Shown here: positions 1 to 9,382 of the stretch, one piece after another
Layout: each line of letters opens with the position of its first letter
Position numbering within the stretch: the first letter of the stretch is position 1
Source of the DNA: Alphaproteobacteria bacterium
GTDB lineage: Bacteria; Myxococcota_A; UBA796; UBA2385
NCBI GenBank assembly: GCA_020632755.1
Contig: JACKEY010000008.1
Span: 1-64,000, forward strand
DNA: 64,000 bases
Direction of reading: 5' to 3'
The notes under the pieces: generated by a model
The model's input: only the letters and a program-made list of their open reading frames with translations
The model's database searches: none
Told to the model about the DNA's origin: nothing
Position numbers and translations under genes: made by a program

Positions 1-150
1 CACCCACTGCCGCGCGTAGCCGACGCTGATGTAGACGTCGTCGACGGTGCCCGGCCAGTACGGCCCCGCCAGCCACAGCAGCAGCAGCACGGCCAGCGCC
101 CAACGAACGCCGGCGCGATGCAAGGGGGACTCGGACGACAAGGGGTTCAT
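1..150 (-). CDS. GT-C type membrane glycosyltransferase paralog, N-terminal 50 residues only (runs off the window)
   Basis: The frame opens with ATG at 150 on the minus strand and continues off the left edge. Its 50 residues are identical to residues 1-50 of the complete gene at 4317-6314: a cytoplasmic N-terminus, one hydrophobic segment (about 17-31), then the Asp-Asp pair expected of the first extracytoplasmic loop of GT-C enzymes. The only nucleotide difference inside the coding part is position 1, which is synonymous (Val50 GTG here, GTC in the other copy). The rest of this paralog lies outside the window, so whether it is a full gene or a fragment cannot be judged. Confidence 0.75.
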   Translation of the reverse strand, partial: MNPLSSESPLHRAGVRWALAVLLLLWLAGPYWPGTVDDVYISVGYARQWV

Positions 151-169
151 CCCGTGGGTGTAGCACGCC
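2..169. repeat. 168-bp perfect direct repeat, copy 1
   Basis: Identical, base for base, to 6166-6333. It covers the first 50 codons of a GT-C glycosyltransferase gene plus 19 bp upstream, including the short promoter-like TACACC element 6 nt before the ATG. Similarity stops abruptly at 170. The 6.16-kb offset brackets the AbiE pair and a MopE lipoprotein. Confidence 0.95.
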
Positions 170-250
170 TTCGGACAGCACCGACGGTCCGGCCGGCGAA
201 GCAGTGTGGTCCTCGTCGCGTCAGAATTCAGAAGCCCCAACCTCAACCCA

Positions 251-665
251 TCATGCAGCCAACTGAAGCAGAATGACGGGTGTGGCCACTGCGTAGGCGC
301 CGGTGACGCCCTCTTCGGTCCTCTCCGCCTCGGGCGTGAGCCACGCTGGCCCCAGGACCCGGCCACCCCGGTGACGTGGAGCTCGAGCGTGCCGGGAGGC
401 TCGATGATGAACTCCCGGACCCGAGGGTCCTGCCGCGCGGTCAGGTCGACGAGCAATCCCTCGTCGTCGATTCGGGGGCCGTGGCCTACGCTTGTCGGGC
501 CAAGATGCCCTTCTTGCGGCCCCCCGGAGCACGCGGCTCCGCGGCGGGCGACTCGGGGAGAGGGCGCTCGACCAGGACAAACTCGCCGTTCTCGCGGGAG
601 GCGCGATGTCGGCCGATCAGTGCGTTCCGCGCGGTGAAGCGGTGGAGTTGCAGGTATGGCCTCAC
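251..665 (-). pseudogene. Probable frameshifted gene downstream of abiEii
   Basis: A GTG at 665 overlaps the abiEii stop (GTGA, 662-665) and begins a frame reading MRPYLQLHRFTARNALIGRH... that stops at 486. Two more stretches with coding character follow on the same strand in different frames. One, about 470-370, reads IDDEGLLVDLTARQDP then FIIEPPGTLELHV. The other reads GRVLGPAWLTPEAERTEEGV and ends at 251 with TGA. All three have the G/C-rich third positions of the real genes here, so one ancestral gene broken by two frameshifts explains the region best. No protein family was recognised. An alternative is that only the 59-residue first frame (486-665) is a real small protein, translationally coupled to abiEii. 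Confidence 0.35.
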
Positions 666-1531
666 CGCCCCCGCCGCGCCTCCTCGAACCCTCCCTCCGC
701 CAGCCCCGCCGCCACCTCGACCACCTCCGCCAGCGACGGCGCCTCCAGCCGCGACTTCCGCACGAACCCGGCCCACTGCGCCCGCTTCGTCGGGTCCTCG
801 GCGAAGGCTGCCGTCAGCCCCTCGGGCAGGCCCTCCGGTAGCGGCGTTTCCCGCCGCTCGAAGGTGTGCCGGACCGCCTCGCCGAGCCCCTCCGCCGTCA
901 CCACGCCCAGCCGGGCGGCGGTCCAGAAGTCGTAGTAGTCCTTCATCCGGCTGTTCGCGAGGCCGAGCACGACGACAGCATGCAGCTTCTCGGCCAGCGT
1001 GGCCTCCGCCGGGTAACCGAGCAGCCGCGGTGCTCCGAGGTCGAGGAGCTGGGGGTACTCCACCCACCCCGGCTCCGGCACGACCGCGTCGCCGAAGCCC
1101 ACGTCGACCTGCATCTTGATGACCATGCCGGCCAGGTCGGCGCGGAAGACGACGCGCACGCCGACGTAGGCGGCATCGACGGTGATCTCGCTGCCGCTCG
1201 CGGAGCCGACGTCGAAGCGCACCCCGTCGTCGGCCTCGACGGACAACACATCGCGGACCCGCTTCACCACGGCGTCCACTGTGCTCGCCCCGCGGCCGAG
1301 CAGGTCGATGTCGCGGGTGAGGCGGGCGTGCTCGCCGGCCCAGGTCAGCGTCATCAGGCCGCCCTTGAGCACGAAGTGCTCGGCGTGGGGCGAGCGCCCG
1401 AGGCGGTAGAGGAACCGCTCCATGACGTAGAGCGTGGCGAGCTCCTGGAAGACGCGCCCCTCGGCCTTCGCCCGGTTGAGCAGCCGCTGACGGACCGAGG
1501 CCGCGACGTTGGTGAGCCGGCGGTCGGTCAC
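662..1531 (-). CDS. abiEii: AbiEii/AbiGii-family nucleotidyltransferase toxin
   Basis: 289 residues from a GTG at 1531 that overlaps the stop of the upstream antitoxin gene (GTGA, 1528-1531), with GGAGG a few bases before it. The fold is a nucleotidyltransferase. The motif VLKGGLMTL is followed by LTRDIDLLGRG, which supplies the Asp-x-Asp metal ligands, and further on come AEKLHAVVVLG and RMKDYYDFW, the conserved helical motifs of AbiEii toxins. In characterised type IV systems the protein is a bacteriostatic nucleotidyltransferase that gives abortive phage infection. Here it is directly coupled to an AbiEi-type gene, so a functional pair is likely. Confidence 0.88.
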   Translation of the reverse strand: MTDRRLTNVAASVRQRLLNRAKAEGRVFQELATLYVMERFLYRLGRSPHAEHFVLKGGLMTLTWAGEHARLTRDIDLLGRGASTVDAVVKRVRDVLSVEADDGVRFDVGSASGSEITVDAAYVGVRVVFRADLAGMVIKMQVDVGFGDAVVPEPGWVEYPQLLDLGAPRLLGYPAEATLAEKLHAVVVLGLANSRMKDYYDFWTAARLGVVTAEGLGEAVRHTFERRETPLPEGLPEGLTAAFAEDPTKRAQWAGFVRKSRLEAPSLAEVVEVAAGLAEGGFEEARRGR

Positions 1532-2139
1532 GACAGCGCCTCCAGGTAGGGCCGGACGACGGCCTGGACTCTGCACACCCGCGCCATCCGGTCGATCTCC
1601 GCGGGTGTGGTGGCCTTGGCTGCGAGCGCCTGCTTGAGCGCGTCGATCGCGGTCTCCAGGCCCACCCGGCTGCGGAACTTGAACGCGTCGGCCACCGACT
1701 TGGCAGGCGTCGTCGCCCTCACCGGCACGCCGTCGACCTCGCGCTCCTCGACCCCGGCGGCGTAGCTGGCGGAGGAGAAGTGGTAGACCTCGAGCGGCGG
1801 GTGGTCGAGCCGGGCCGGGTGGACTCCGCGAGGCAGCGCGATGTGAACGGCCCGCGGGATCTCCTGGGTGAGCCCATCCAGGTCGAGCGCGGTCACCAGG
1901 CACAGCACCGCCCGCGGCATGCGCGTGGCCACAGCGACGAGGTCCGGCTCGGTGAGGGGAAGGGCGGCGAGGCGGAAGACACCGCGGCTGACCTCGACCA
2001 GGGCGCCCGTGTCCCGTGCCGCGTAGAGGTCCCGCGGGTGAACGTCAGCAGCAAGAATCTCATGGGTCCGCGCGGTGCCCCCGAGGTCGGTGACCACGCG
2101 GAGCACGTCGGATGCAGGTCGGGTTCGTTGTTGCCTCAC
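1528..2139 (-). CDS. abiEi: AbiEi-type antitoxin and transcriptional autorepressor
   Basis: 203 residues from GTG at 2139. The N-terminal part (about 10-60: LRVVTDLGGTARTHEILAAD...LYAARDTGALVEVSRGVFRL) is the winged-helix domain of AbiEi proteins. The rest is the C-terminal domain, ending in the usual TPAKSVADAFKFRSRVGLE helices. AbiEi neutralises AbiEii and represses its own operon by binding repeats in the promoter. It is the first gene of the pair and overlaps abiEii by 4 bp. The short AT-rich stretch just upstream holds the only obvious promoter and a pair of TTCTTAT direct repeats. GTG was chosen because no ATG lies between it and the promoter. Confidence 0.88.
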   Translation of the reverse strand: MRQQRTRPASDVLRVVTDLGGTARTHEILAADVHPRDLYAARDTGALVEVSRGVFRLAALPLTEPDLVAVATRMPRAVLCLVTALDLDGLTQEIPRAVHIALPRGVHPARLDHPPLEVYHFSSASYAAGVEEREVDGVPVRATTPAKSVADAFKFRSRVGLETAIDALKQALAAKATTPAEIDRMARVCRVQAVVRPYLEALS

Positions 2140-2165
2140 TTCTTATTAAGTATAGCGATTCTTAT
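2140..2165 (-). promoter_or_regulatory. abiE promoter with TTCTTAT direct repeats (candidate AbiEi operator)
   Basis: On the minus strand TATACT (2149-2154) is a near-consensus -10 box only 9 nt from the GTG start of abiEi. On the plus strand TTCTTAT occurs at 2140-2146 and again at 2159-2165, 19 bp apart, so it flanks the -10 box on about the same helix face. The stretch is strikingly AT-rich compared with its surroundings. Binding by AbiEi is inferred from the known autoregulation of this family. Confidence 0.6.
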
Positions 2166-2452
2166 CCATGCCTACCAGTCGCCCGGTTCCGCAACGCCAG
2201 CGTCCCCGCGGCCCAAGACACGCGCCTGGCCCGCGCAACCTCGGCCCCGGTTGGACCGCCCTCGTCCCTCGCCGCCCCACGAGCTGCGACCGGTTGGGCA
2301 GCGCTTGACCCTTTCTGACGGACCGGTCGCCGAGCCCGTTCCCACGGTGCCTCGATGCACCTCCCGCTTGCGCCCGGCCGACGACGGGCGGTCCGCCGGA
2401 GAAGGCCCCTCCGCGACCTCGCAGTACCATCCCCCCTCTTGAAGGAGCCCCG

Positions 2453-4279
2453 ATGTGGAGCCTCTTGCTGGCCGCTGGCTGCTTGATCAACGCCGACCTC
2501 TACGAGTCCCGCCGCGTCGCGCTGGTCGATGCCGACGACGACGGATGGACGGTCGAGGACGGCGACTGTGCCGACGGAGATGCGGCGGTGCACCCGGGCG
2601 CGCCGGAGGTCTGCGACGGGGTGGACCAGGACTGTGACGGGGTCCTGGACGAGGAGCCCACCGACGCCACGGTCTTCTACGCCGACGCCGACGGCGATGG
2701 CTACGGCGACCCGAGCGCGACGACGTTGGCCTGCGAGGCGCCAGATGGCCACGTGGCGAATGCCGATGACTGCGACGACACCTCGGCGCTGGCTTGGGAT
2801 GGGGCCGAGGAGGTGCCGTGGGACGGCGTCGACAACGACTGCCAGGGTGGGGATCTGGTCGATGTCGACGGGGACGGACACGACGCATCGATCGCAGGAG
2901 GCGACGACTGCGACGACGAAGACCCGGACGTTCATGCTGGCGCCGCCGAGACCTGGGAGAACGGCATCACCGACAACGACTGCGACGGCGAGCGCGAAGC
3001 GTTGTCCGAGAGCTATGGCGCAGCGGCGATCACCGGCGCCGAGGCCGGCGCGCAGTTCGGCCGGCGGCTCGCGCCCCTGGGCGACGTGGACGGTGACGGA
3101 ATCGACGAGTTCGTCGTCGGTGCGGTCTTCGCGTCGGCAGATGCGCCCTACGGGGGCGCCGTGTACCTGGTCGACGGCGCGGGCGGCTCGACCTCTGCCG
3201 ACTTCCCGCGCCTGGGCGGAGCCCACGAGAACGGTGTGCTGGGCACGGTGGCGGGGGGCGCGGACGTGGACGGGGACACGGTTCCCGACCTGCTCGCTGC
3301 GGGCTCGAACGTGGGCGACGGCCGCGGTTCGGTCTGGGTGGTGTCGGGGGCTGCGTTCGCGGCCACGGACGACGCACCGATCGAAGACGTCGCGTCGATC
3401 ACGCTGATCGGCAGCGACACGACCGGCTACTTCGGCAGTGCGGTGGCCTTCCTGGGCGATCTGGACGGTGACGGCATGCAAGAGGTCTCGGGCAGCGCCG
3501 CCTACTCGTCTCCGGGCGGCATCCCGCAGGCCGGGACGGTCGGGGTCTGGAGCGGCGCCACGGTGTCGGATGGCGAGCTCGACGACGCAGACTGGTTGAT
3601 CCACGGCGACTTCGAGGGGGCCAACCTGGGCGGGGACCTGCAGGCGGCCGGCGACCTGGACGGGGACGGCTACGCGGACTTCATGCTCGGCGGGGTGGGC
3701 GAGCTCGCGACGATCCTGCCGGGGGGAACCGAGGCGCCGACCGTGCGGGACGACGCGCTGTTCCAGCTGGTGGGCCACGAGGACGGGGTGCGCTGTGCGG
3801 CGCGGATGTTGGGGGATGTGGATGGGGATGGCGAAGCAGACGTGGGCTGCCCGATGCTCGGTGGAGACATTCTTCTGTTCACTGCTCTGACGGCCACACC
3901 GCTACGAACGACCAACGCTCCAACATGGAGAGTCGAACTGCCTGACGAGTCGTACATCTTCGACCTCCTCGATCTGGGCGACCTGGATGGCGATGGACGC
4001 GCCGAGACACTCCTGCCAGTCCAGACTCATGGAACGCTGGACACCGCTGTCGCGGCGGTGTTGTTCGGCGAGGGAATCACATACGGCGGTTCGGTGCCGT
4101 TCGACGACCTGCCGCTGCGCGTGCACTCGGTCCGACCGTACGGCGCCTATGGCTACCGCGCGATCAGTCCCGGGGACACTGACGGGGATGGCCACCCGGA
4201 TCTCGTGCTGGCCGGGTACGCGGACGATGAGGGCGGCGTCGAGGCAGGCGGCGTGGTGGTGCTTCCCATTCCGCGGTGA
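2453..4279 (+). CDS. MopE-type metal-binding repeat / FG-GAP lipoprotein
   Basis: 608 residues. A very short type II signal peptide ends in a lipobox (LLAAGC). Residues about 25-180 contain three or four Asp/Cys repeats of the MopE putative metal-binding type (VCDGVDQDCDG, VDNDCQGG, ITDNDCDGE) alternating with calcium-loop-like stretches (DADGDGYGD). The rest is a series of FG-GAP/integrin-type repeats (LGDVDGDGIDEFVVGA, GDLDGDGYADFMLGG, GDTDGDGHPDLVLAG) that normally build a calcium-loaded beta-propeller. It is probably an outer-surface protein. GAAGGAG precedes the ATG. The gene at 34412-36247 is a full-length paralog with the same domain order. Ligand and biological role are unknown. Confidence 0.85.
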   Translation: MWSLLLAAGCLINADLYESRRVALVDADDDGWTVEDGDCADGDAAVHPGAPEVCDGVDQDCDGVLDEEPTDATVFYADADGDGYGDPSATTLACEAPDGHVANADDCDDTSALAWDGAEEVPWDGVDNDCQGGDLVDVDGDGHDASIAGGDDCDDEDPDVHAGAAETWENGITDNDCDGEREALSESYGAAAITGAEAGAQFGRRLAPLGDVDGDGIDEFVVGAVFASADAPYGGAVYLVDGAGGSTSADFPRLGGAHENGVLGTVAGGADVDGDTVPDLLAAGSNVGDGRGSVWVVSGAAFAATDDAPIEDVASITLIGSDTTGYFGSAVAFLGDLDGDGMQEVSGSAAYSSPGGIPQAGTVGVWSGATVSDGELDDADWLIHGDFEGANLGGDLQAAGDLDGDGYADFMLGGVGELATILPGGTEAPTVRDDALFQLVGHEDGVRCAARMLGDVDGDGEADVGCPMLGGDILLFTALTATPLRTTNAPTWRVELPDESYIFDLLDLGDLDGDGRAETLLPVQTHGTLDTAVAAVLFGEGITYGGSVPFDDLPLRVHSVRPYGAYGYRAISPGDTDGDGHPDLVLAGYADDEGGVEAGGVVVLPIPR

Positions 4280-4316
4280 GGCATAGCCCCCGGCTCGGGA
4301 CTCCCCGGGGGCGACG

Positions 4317-6314
4317 CTACTCGACTCGTGTCTCGACGGACAGCCAGGCTCGTCCGGCGGCAGACCCATCCGACACCTGTACGAACACCCGCCGGCCGGT
4401 GGGACAATCGGACGAAGGAACTTCTTCGGCCTCCCCGCAGGTCAGGTGCACCTCCACGCCCGGACGGATGCATTCCGGGCCCTCTTCCCACGCACGGATG
4501 GACCAGGGATCGCCCGGGTCTTCGCAGGCCAGCTCGAGGACACCGACGGATCCGAGGTCGACCGGACGGCTCACGAGCGAGCTTCCAGAGAACAACGGCG
4601 TGCCGTGGAGGGGATCACACCCAATGGGAGCGTCCGATCGGGTGAACCCCCCGCAGGTCGCGGTCCCCCGAAACCGATCGTCGCGTGGCCACCTGTGGTG
4701 GGCGGCAGCACGAACCGCCTCGGCACGGTCGTCCAGCCCCAGATCGGCGAACGCGAGTGCAGCGTGCCAGTGCAGAAAGGGCTGGGAACGAAAGTCCGAA
4801 AGCAGCCGGGTCCATCGGGCGACTCGGAGCTCCGGCGCGGCTGGACCCGAGTCCTGCGGGTACCACCGGCTCAGGCCTTCGGCATAGTGCACTTCGTCGT
4901 AGCTGGGGAACCGCGCGGTCATCCAAGCCGGCAATTCAGGAAACGGCCCGGATCCCCAAGACGCGACGCGGAGGCGTTGCGGCGCTCGGGCTGAGACCAG
5001 CAAGTCGCCCAAGACCTGCTCGACCTCGCCCCGCGCGATGCCTGCGGCAATGGGACGGTTGACCAGCCCGCGCATGTCGACCAGGCGACTCTCCGGCACA
5101 CTGCCCAGCATGCCGGCGTCGATGGCCAGGAACTCGTCCCCTTCGGCGAGGTGATTCGTCGCCCAGACGACGTCCTCGGCCAGGGGGGTGTCCAGGCCTC
5201 GCGACCAGGCCATCGGCGACCGAACGAGCGCGCCCACCGCTCGACGCTCGAACTGGGGGCCGCCGAAGCCGACGGAATCGACCCCACCCCCAACCCCCAC
5301 CATCCCCACCAACACCGCGAACCCCAACCACCCCATCCGCCCCGCCACGACCGGCGCCTCTCGCCCTTCCGCCGCCCCTCGCCCCACCACCGCCATCCCG
5401 GCCACCGCCGCCACGACGCCCGGCAGCACCAGCCGCCCGTGCGCCATCCAGTCGCCGCTCGCCCGGGCCAACACGAGGAGCTGGAGCGCCAGCGGCGCCA
5501 GGGCCAGCGCCAACAGTCGAGTCCGCGGTCGGGTCGCCGCCCAGGCTGCGCCCAGGATGCCGGCCGCCGTCAACAGGTCGGCCGCCCCCTGCGCGACGCC
5601 GTGGAAGGTCCAAGGCACGCCGCCGACCTTGACCAGGTAGGGCGTGGGCCAGAAGTGGCCGTACCAGCCGACGCGGACGGCGTGGTAGCCGACCAGGCCG
5701 AGCAGGGCAGCGAGTGCGATGCCGTCGCCCGCCCGCCAGCGCGGCCCGTCCCTTCCCCGCAGCAAGAGCCCCAGCGCGAGGTGGGCAGCCCCCTCGAGCC
5801 GCGTCATGCTGGCCAGCACGAGCAGGGCGATGCCGACGCCCCACGACCGCCCTCCTCGCAGCACCCCCACGGTCCCGCCGGCCAGCAGCAGCGCGAACAG
5901 GGTGGTCTCCATGCCGACCACGGACCAGCGGCAGAAGGACGTCCAGACGGCCACGCCGAGCAGCGCGAGGGTGCCTTCGCGGCTGCGGGGCAGCCAGACC
6001 GACAGGCCGGCCAGGACCCCCAGGGCCGACAGGAGCGCGATCCACTGGGCCCACAGGCCACCGTCCGCTCCGAGCGCCATGCCAGCCGCCAGCAGCGCCA
6101 CCATCAGGAAGTTCGAGTAGCCCTCGACCCGCACGCCGTCGGTCCAGGTGAGCGCGCCGGTCTCGACCCACTGCCGCGCGTAGCCGACGCTGATGTAGAC
6201 GTCGTCGACGGTGCCCGGCCAGTACGGCCCCGCCAGCCACAGCAGCAGCAGCACGGCCAGCGCCCAACGAACGCCGGCGCGATGCAAGGGGGACTCGGAC
6301 GACAAGGGGTTCAT
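4317..6314 (-). CDS. GT-C family membrane glycosyltransferase, AftB-like
   Basis: 665 residues with roughly ten to eleven hydrophobic segments in the first 440 residues and a soluble C-terminal domain of about 220. After the first membrane helix comes WPGTVDDVYISVGYAR (Asp37-Asp38), then EGYSNFL and, in the next loop, VVGMETTLF. These signatures belong to GT-C enzymes related to mycobacterial terminal arabinofuranosyltransferases, which use lipid-linked sugar donors at the periplasmic face. The C-terminal region has paired cysteines, as expected outside the cytoplasm. The start was placed at the ATG shared by both copies of the 168-bp repeat rather than at an upstream in-frame codon, because a signal-anchor follows directly. 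TACACC lies 6 nt upstream of the ATG. Donor and acceptor are unknown. Confidence 0.72.
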   Translation of the reverse strand: MNPLSSESPLHRAGVRWALAVLLLLWLAGPYWPGTVDDVYISVGYARQWVETGALTWTDGVRVEGYSNFLMVALLAAGMALGADGGLWAQWIALLSALGVLAGLSVWLPRSREGTLALLGVAVWTSFCRWSVVGMETTLFALLLAGGTVGVLRGGRSWGVGIALLVLASMTRLEGAAHLALGLLLRGRDGPRWRAGDGIALAALLGLVGYHAVRVGWYGHFWPTPYLVKVGGVPWTFHGVAQGAADLLTAAGILGAAWAATRPRTRLLALALAPLALQLLVLARASGDWMAHGRLVLPGVVAAVAGMAVVGRGAAEGREAPVVAGRMGWLGFAVLVGMVGVGGGVDSVGFGGPQFERRAVGALVRSPMAWSRGLDTPLAEDVVWATNHLAEGDEFLAIDAGMLGSVPESRLVDMRGLVNRPIAAGIARGEVEQVLGDLLVSARAPQRLRVASWGSGPFPELPAWMTARFPSYDEVHYAEGLSRWYPQDSGPAAPELRVARWTRLLSDFRSQPFLHWHAALAFADLGLDDRAEAVRAAAHHRWPRDDRFRGTATCGGFTRSDAPIGCDPLHGTPLFSGSSLVSRPVDLGSVGVLELACEDPGDPWSIRAWEEGPECIRPGVEVHLTCGEAEEVPSSDCPTGRRVFVQVSDGSAAGRAWLSVETRVE

Positions 6315-6333
6315 CCCGTGGGTGTAGCACGCC
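6166..6333. repeat. 168-bp perfect direct repeat, copy 2
   Basis: Identical to 2-169. It spans codons 1-50 and 19 bp of upstream sequence of the intact GT-C gene. Outside the repeat the upstream regions are unrelated. Confidence 0.95.
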
Positions 6334-6411
6334 CTCCCGCGCCGCCTCGCCTGCCCTGTCGCCGTCGGCCTACCCCTGCCACCCGCCCCCCACCGGGCTA
6401 CCCGCTGCCCC

Positions 6412-7798
6412 ATGTCCGACCTGCCGACCCACTCCGCGCTGGACCTCGCCACGCTCGTTCGCGACCGGGCGGTGTCGGCGGTGGAGCTGCTTGCGCACTT
6501 CGAGGGTCGGATCGACGCGCTGGACGGGGACCTGGGCGCCTTCGTGCAGCGGCTGCCGGCGGCGGCCCGGCGCGAGGCGCTGGCGGTCGACCGGGCGACG
6601 GACCGCAGCGCGCCGCTGCTGGGCGTGCCCTTCGCCATCAAGGACACGGACCCGGTGCGCTTCGCGTGGAATCGCGCGGGCTCGCGGGCCTATCGCTATG
6701 TGTGGTCGCCCTTCGACGCGGACCAGGTGGCCCGGCTGCGCCGCGCGGGGGTGGTGATCCTGGGCAAGACGGCGACGTCCGAGCTGGCCCTGATGCCGGT
6801 GGTCGAGACGGACCTGGGGCCGCCGGCCCGCAACCCGTGGAACCCGGCCTTCAGCTCGGGGGGGTCGAGCGGCGGGGCGGCGACGGCGGTGGCGGCGGGC
6901 CTGCTGCCGGTCGCCCATGCGGCGGACGGCGCGGGATCGATCCGGGTGCCCGCGGCCCTGTGCCATCTGTTCGGGTACAAGGCGTCGCGTGGACAGATGC
7001 CGGACTTCTACGCCGCCATGGACCGGTTCCGGCTGTCGGTGGTGGGCTGTGTGTCCCACACGGTGGCCGACAGTGCAGCGGTGGCCGACGTGCTCGCCGG
7101 ACGGCGCGACGGGCTGTCGGGCGCCCTGTCGAGGGCGCCGACGGGCCTGCGCATCGGACTGTGTACGACGACCCCGCTCACGACTGTCCACCCCGACATC
7201 GTCGCCGGTCTGGAGGGTCTGGCGCGCACGCTGCAGGAGCTGGGTCACCACGTCGAGCCGCTGGAGGCGCTGCCGGGCGACCTGGACGAATTCCTGCCGA
7301 TCTACGGCTTCCAGGCGAACCGGGCGCCGGTGCTGTCCGAGACCAGCCTGCAGCCGGTCACCCGCTGGCTGCGCGGGCACGGACGGGGACGGAAGCTGGC
7401 CGCGGTGCAGGCCCAGGTCGATGCCCTGGCCCGCCGGATCCAGGTCTGGCACGGCGGCTTCGATCTGCTGTTGACCCCGACGGCGCCTCGGTTCGCGCCC
7501 CGCGTCGGCGAGTTCGTCGGCGACGACCCGGCGGCGGTGTTCGAAGCGGCGGCCGCGCTGGGCGCCTTCACCGCGCCCTGCAACCTCTCGGGCCAGCCGG
7601 CGGCGAGCCTGCCGGGCGGGCCACGGGGGCCCGGATGCCCTGCCGTGGGGCGCCCAGCTGATCGGCCGGGTGGGCGAGGATGCGCAGCTGCTGGCGGTCT
7701 GTCGGCAGCTCGAGCAAGCGGCGCCGTGGCTGGGCCGGCGGCCGAGGCAAGACGCGTCGGGAGCGGCCGCACAGGCCGACGCGCTCCCGCGGCCGTGA
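6412..7798 (+). CDS. Amidase-signature family hydrolase with a frameshift near its 3' end
   Basis: This enzyme hydrolyses amide bonds (GatA/aliphatic amidase superfamily). Visible catalytic parts are Lys in GVPFAIKDTD, the Gly/Ser loop FSSGGSSGGAATAVAAG and the nucleophile-bearing ADGAGSIRVPA, so the Ser-cisSer-Lys triad is intact. The frame breaks at about 7611-7634, in a G/C run. With one base removed there, the protein continues PDALPWGAQLIGRVGEDAQLL... and ends at TGA 7796-7798, which is the normal C-terminus for the family (about 461 residues). Unshifted, the tail is low-complexity Gly/Ala/Arg with no family match. A sequencing error in the homopolymer or a recent mutation are both possible. 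There is no clear Shine-Dalgarno, and the gene runs divergently from the glycosyltransferase gene. Confidence 0.75.
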
Positions 7799-7934
7799 CA
7801 CGCTCGCCCCGACGGGACCCGCACGGGCGCTGATGCCTCCGTCTCCGGGACGGCGGTGGTCACGGGGCACACTCCCCCGCCATCGCACCGGGTTCCCGAG
7901 TCGCTGCTACCGTGGGAGCGTCCCGGGACTCACG

Positions 7935-8345
7935 ATGCCGCTGCTCGCCCTCGCCCTGTCGATCTCGACTGCCCACGCCGTGGACCTGGATCTGACGATC
8001 GGCTTCGACGACCAGGACCCCGTCCACCTGCTCATCGAAGACGCGACGGCCCCGGGGCTGCCGCGGCTGATGGTCGAAGACACCGACGGCCAGACCCACG
8101 TGGTCGGCCTGGCGGTGCAGCCGACGAACGAAGGCTTCTTCACCGTCGACCTGACCGTGCAACGACTGGTCGAGGACCGGAAGGGCCGCCTGCGCCCGTC
8201 GCTGGAGTCGGAACCGTCGTTCCTGCTGCGCGAGGGCGTGCCCGCGACGTCGACCATCGGCGCGATGGTTCCGTACCGGGACGGCGACGAACTGAAGTGG
8301 TTCAAGCGCGAGCTGAAGATCCAGCTCGTCGTCCTGGACGACTGA
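7935..8345 (+). CDS. Small exported protein of unknown function
   Basis: 136 residues. The start at 7935 places a clean signal peptide (MPLLALALSISTAHA, cleavage after AHA) at the N-terminus; longer in-frame versions add an Arg-rich, uncoded-looking extension. The mature protein is acidic and predicted mostly beta, with no cysteine and no recognised motif. A promoter-like TACCGT lies at 7908-7913. The gene converges on the lipoprotein gene at 8400-9167. No function is assigned. Confidence 0.7.
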   Translation: MPLLALALSISTAHAVDLDLTIGFDDQDPVHLLIEDATAPGLPRLMVEDTDGQTHVVGLAVQPTNEGFFTVDLTVQRLVEDRKGRLRPSLESEPSFLLREGVPATSTIGAMVPYRDGDELKWFKRELKIQLVVLDD

Positions 8346-8399
8346 ACGGGCACCGGCCCCAGCCGATGCCTTCAGGGGGCACCGGCGGGCCGGCCGCGC

Positions 8400-9167
<768 letters not shown>

Positions 9168-9382
9168 GACGGACTCCGGGCAGCGCGAGCGGGGCTCGTC
9201 TGCGTGCAAGGGAGCAGGGACGCTGGGCCGCCGACGTCGTCTGCTGTCCGCGGCAGGATGCCAACGCGCGGGCAAGACTGCAAGAGACATCCGGTGACAT
9301 CTTGGGGGCGAGGGAGCGCTGTAGCGGAGCGGCCTCCTGCACGGCGTCGGCGCTGCCCCTCCTCCCCGCCCGCCGGTGAAGG

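Noticed and set aside
170..6165. A mobile element bounded by the 168-bp repeats
   Set aside because: There is no transposase, integrase or short terminal inverted repeat, and the repeat is the start of a gene found intact at one end.
8346..8399. Bidirectional terminator between convergent genes
   Set aside because: The two GGGCACCGGC copies are direct, not inverted, so they do not form a stem.
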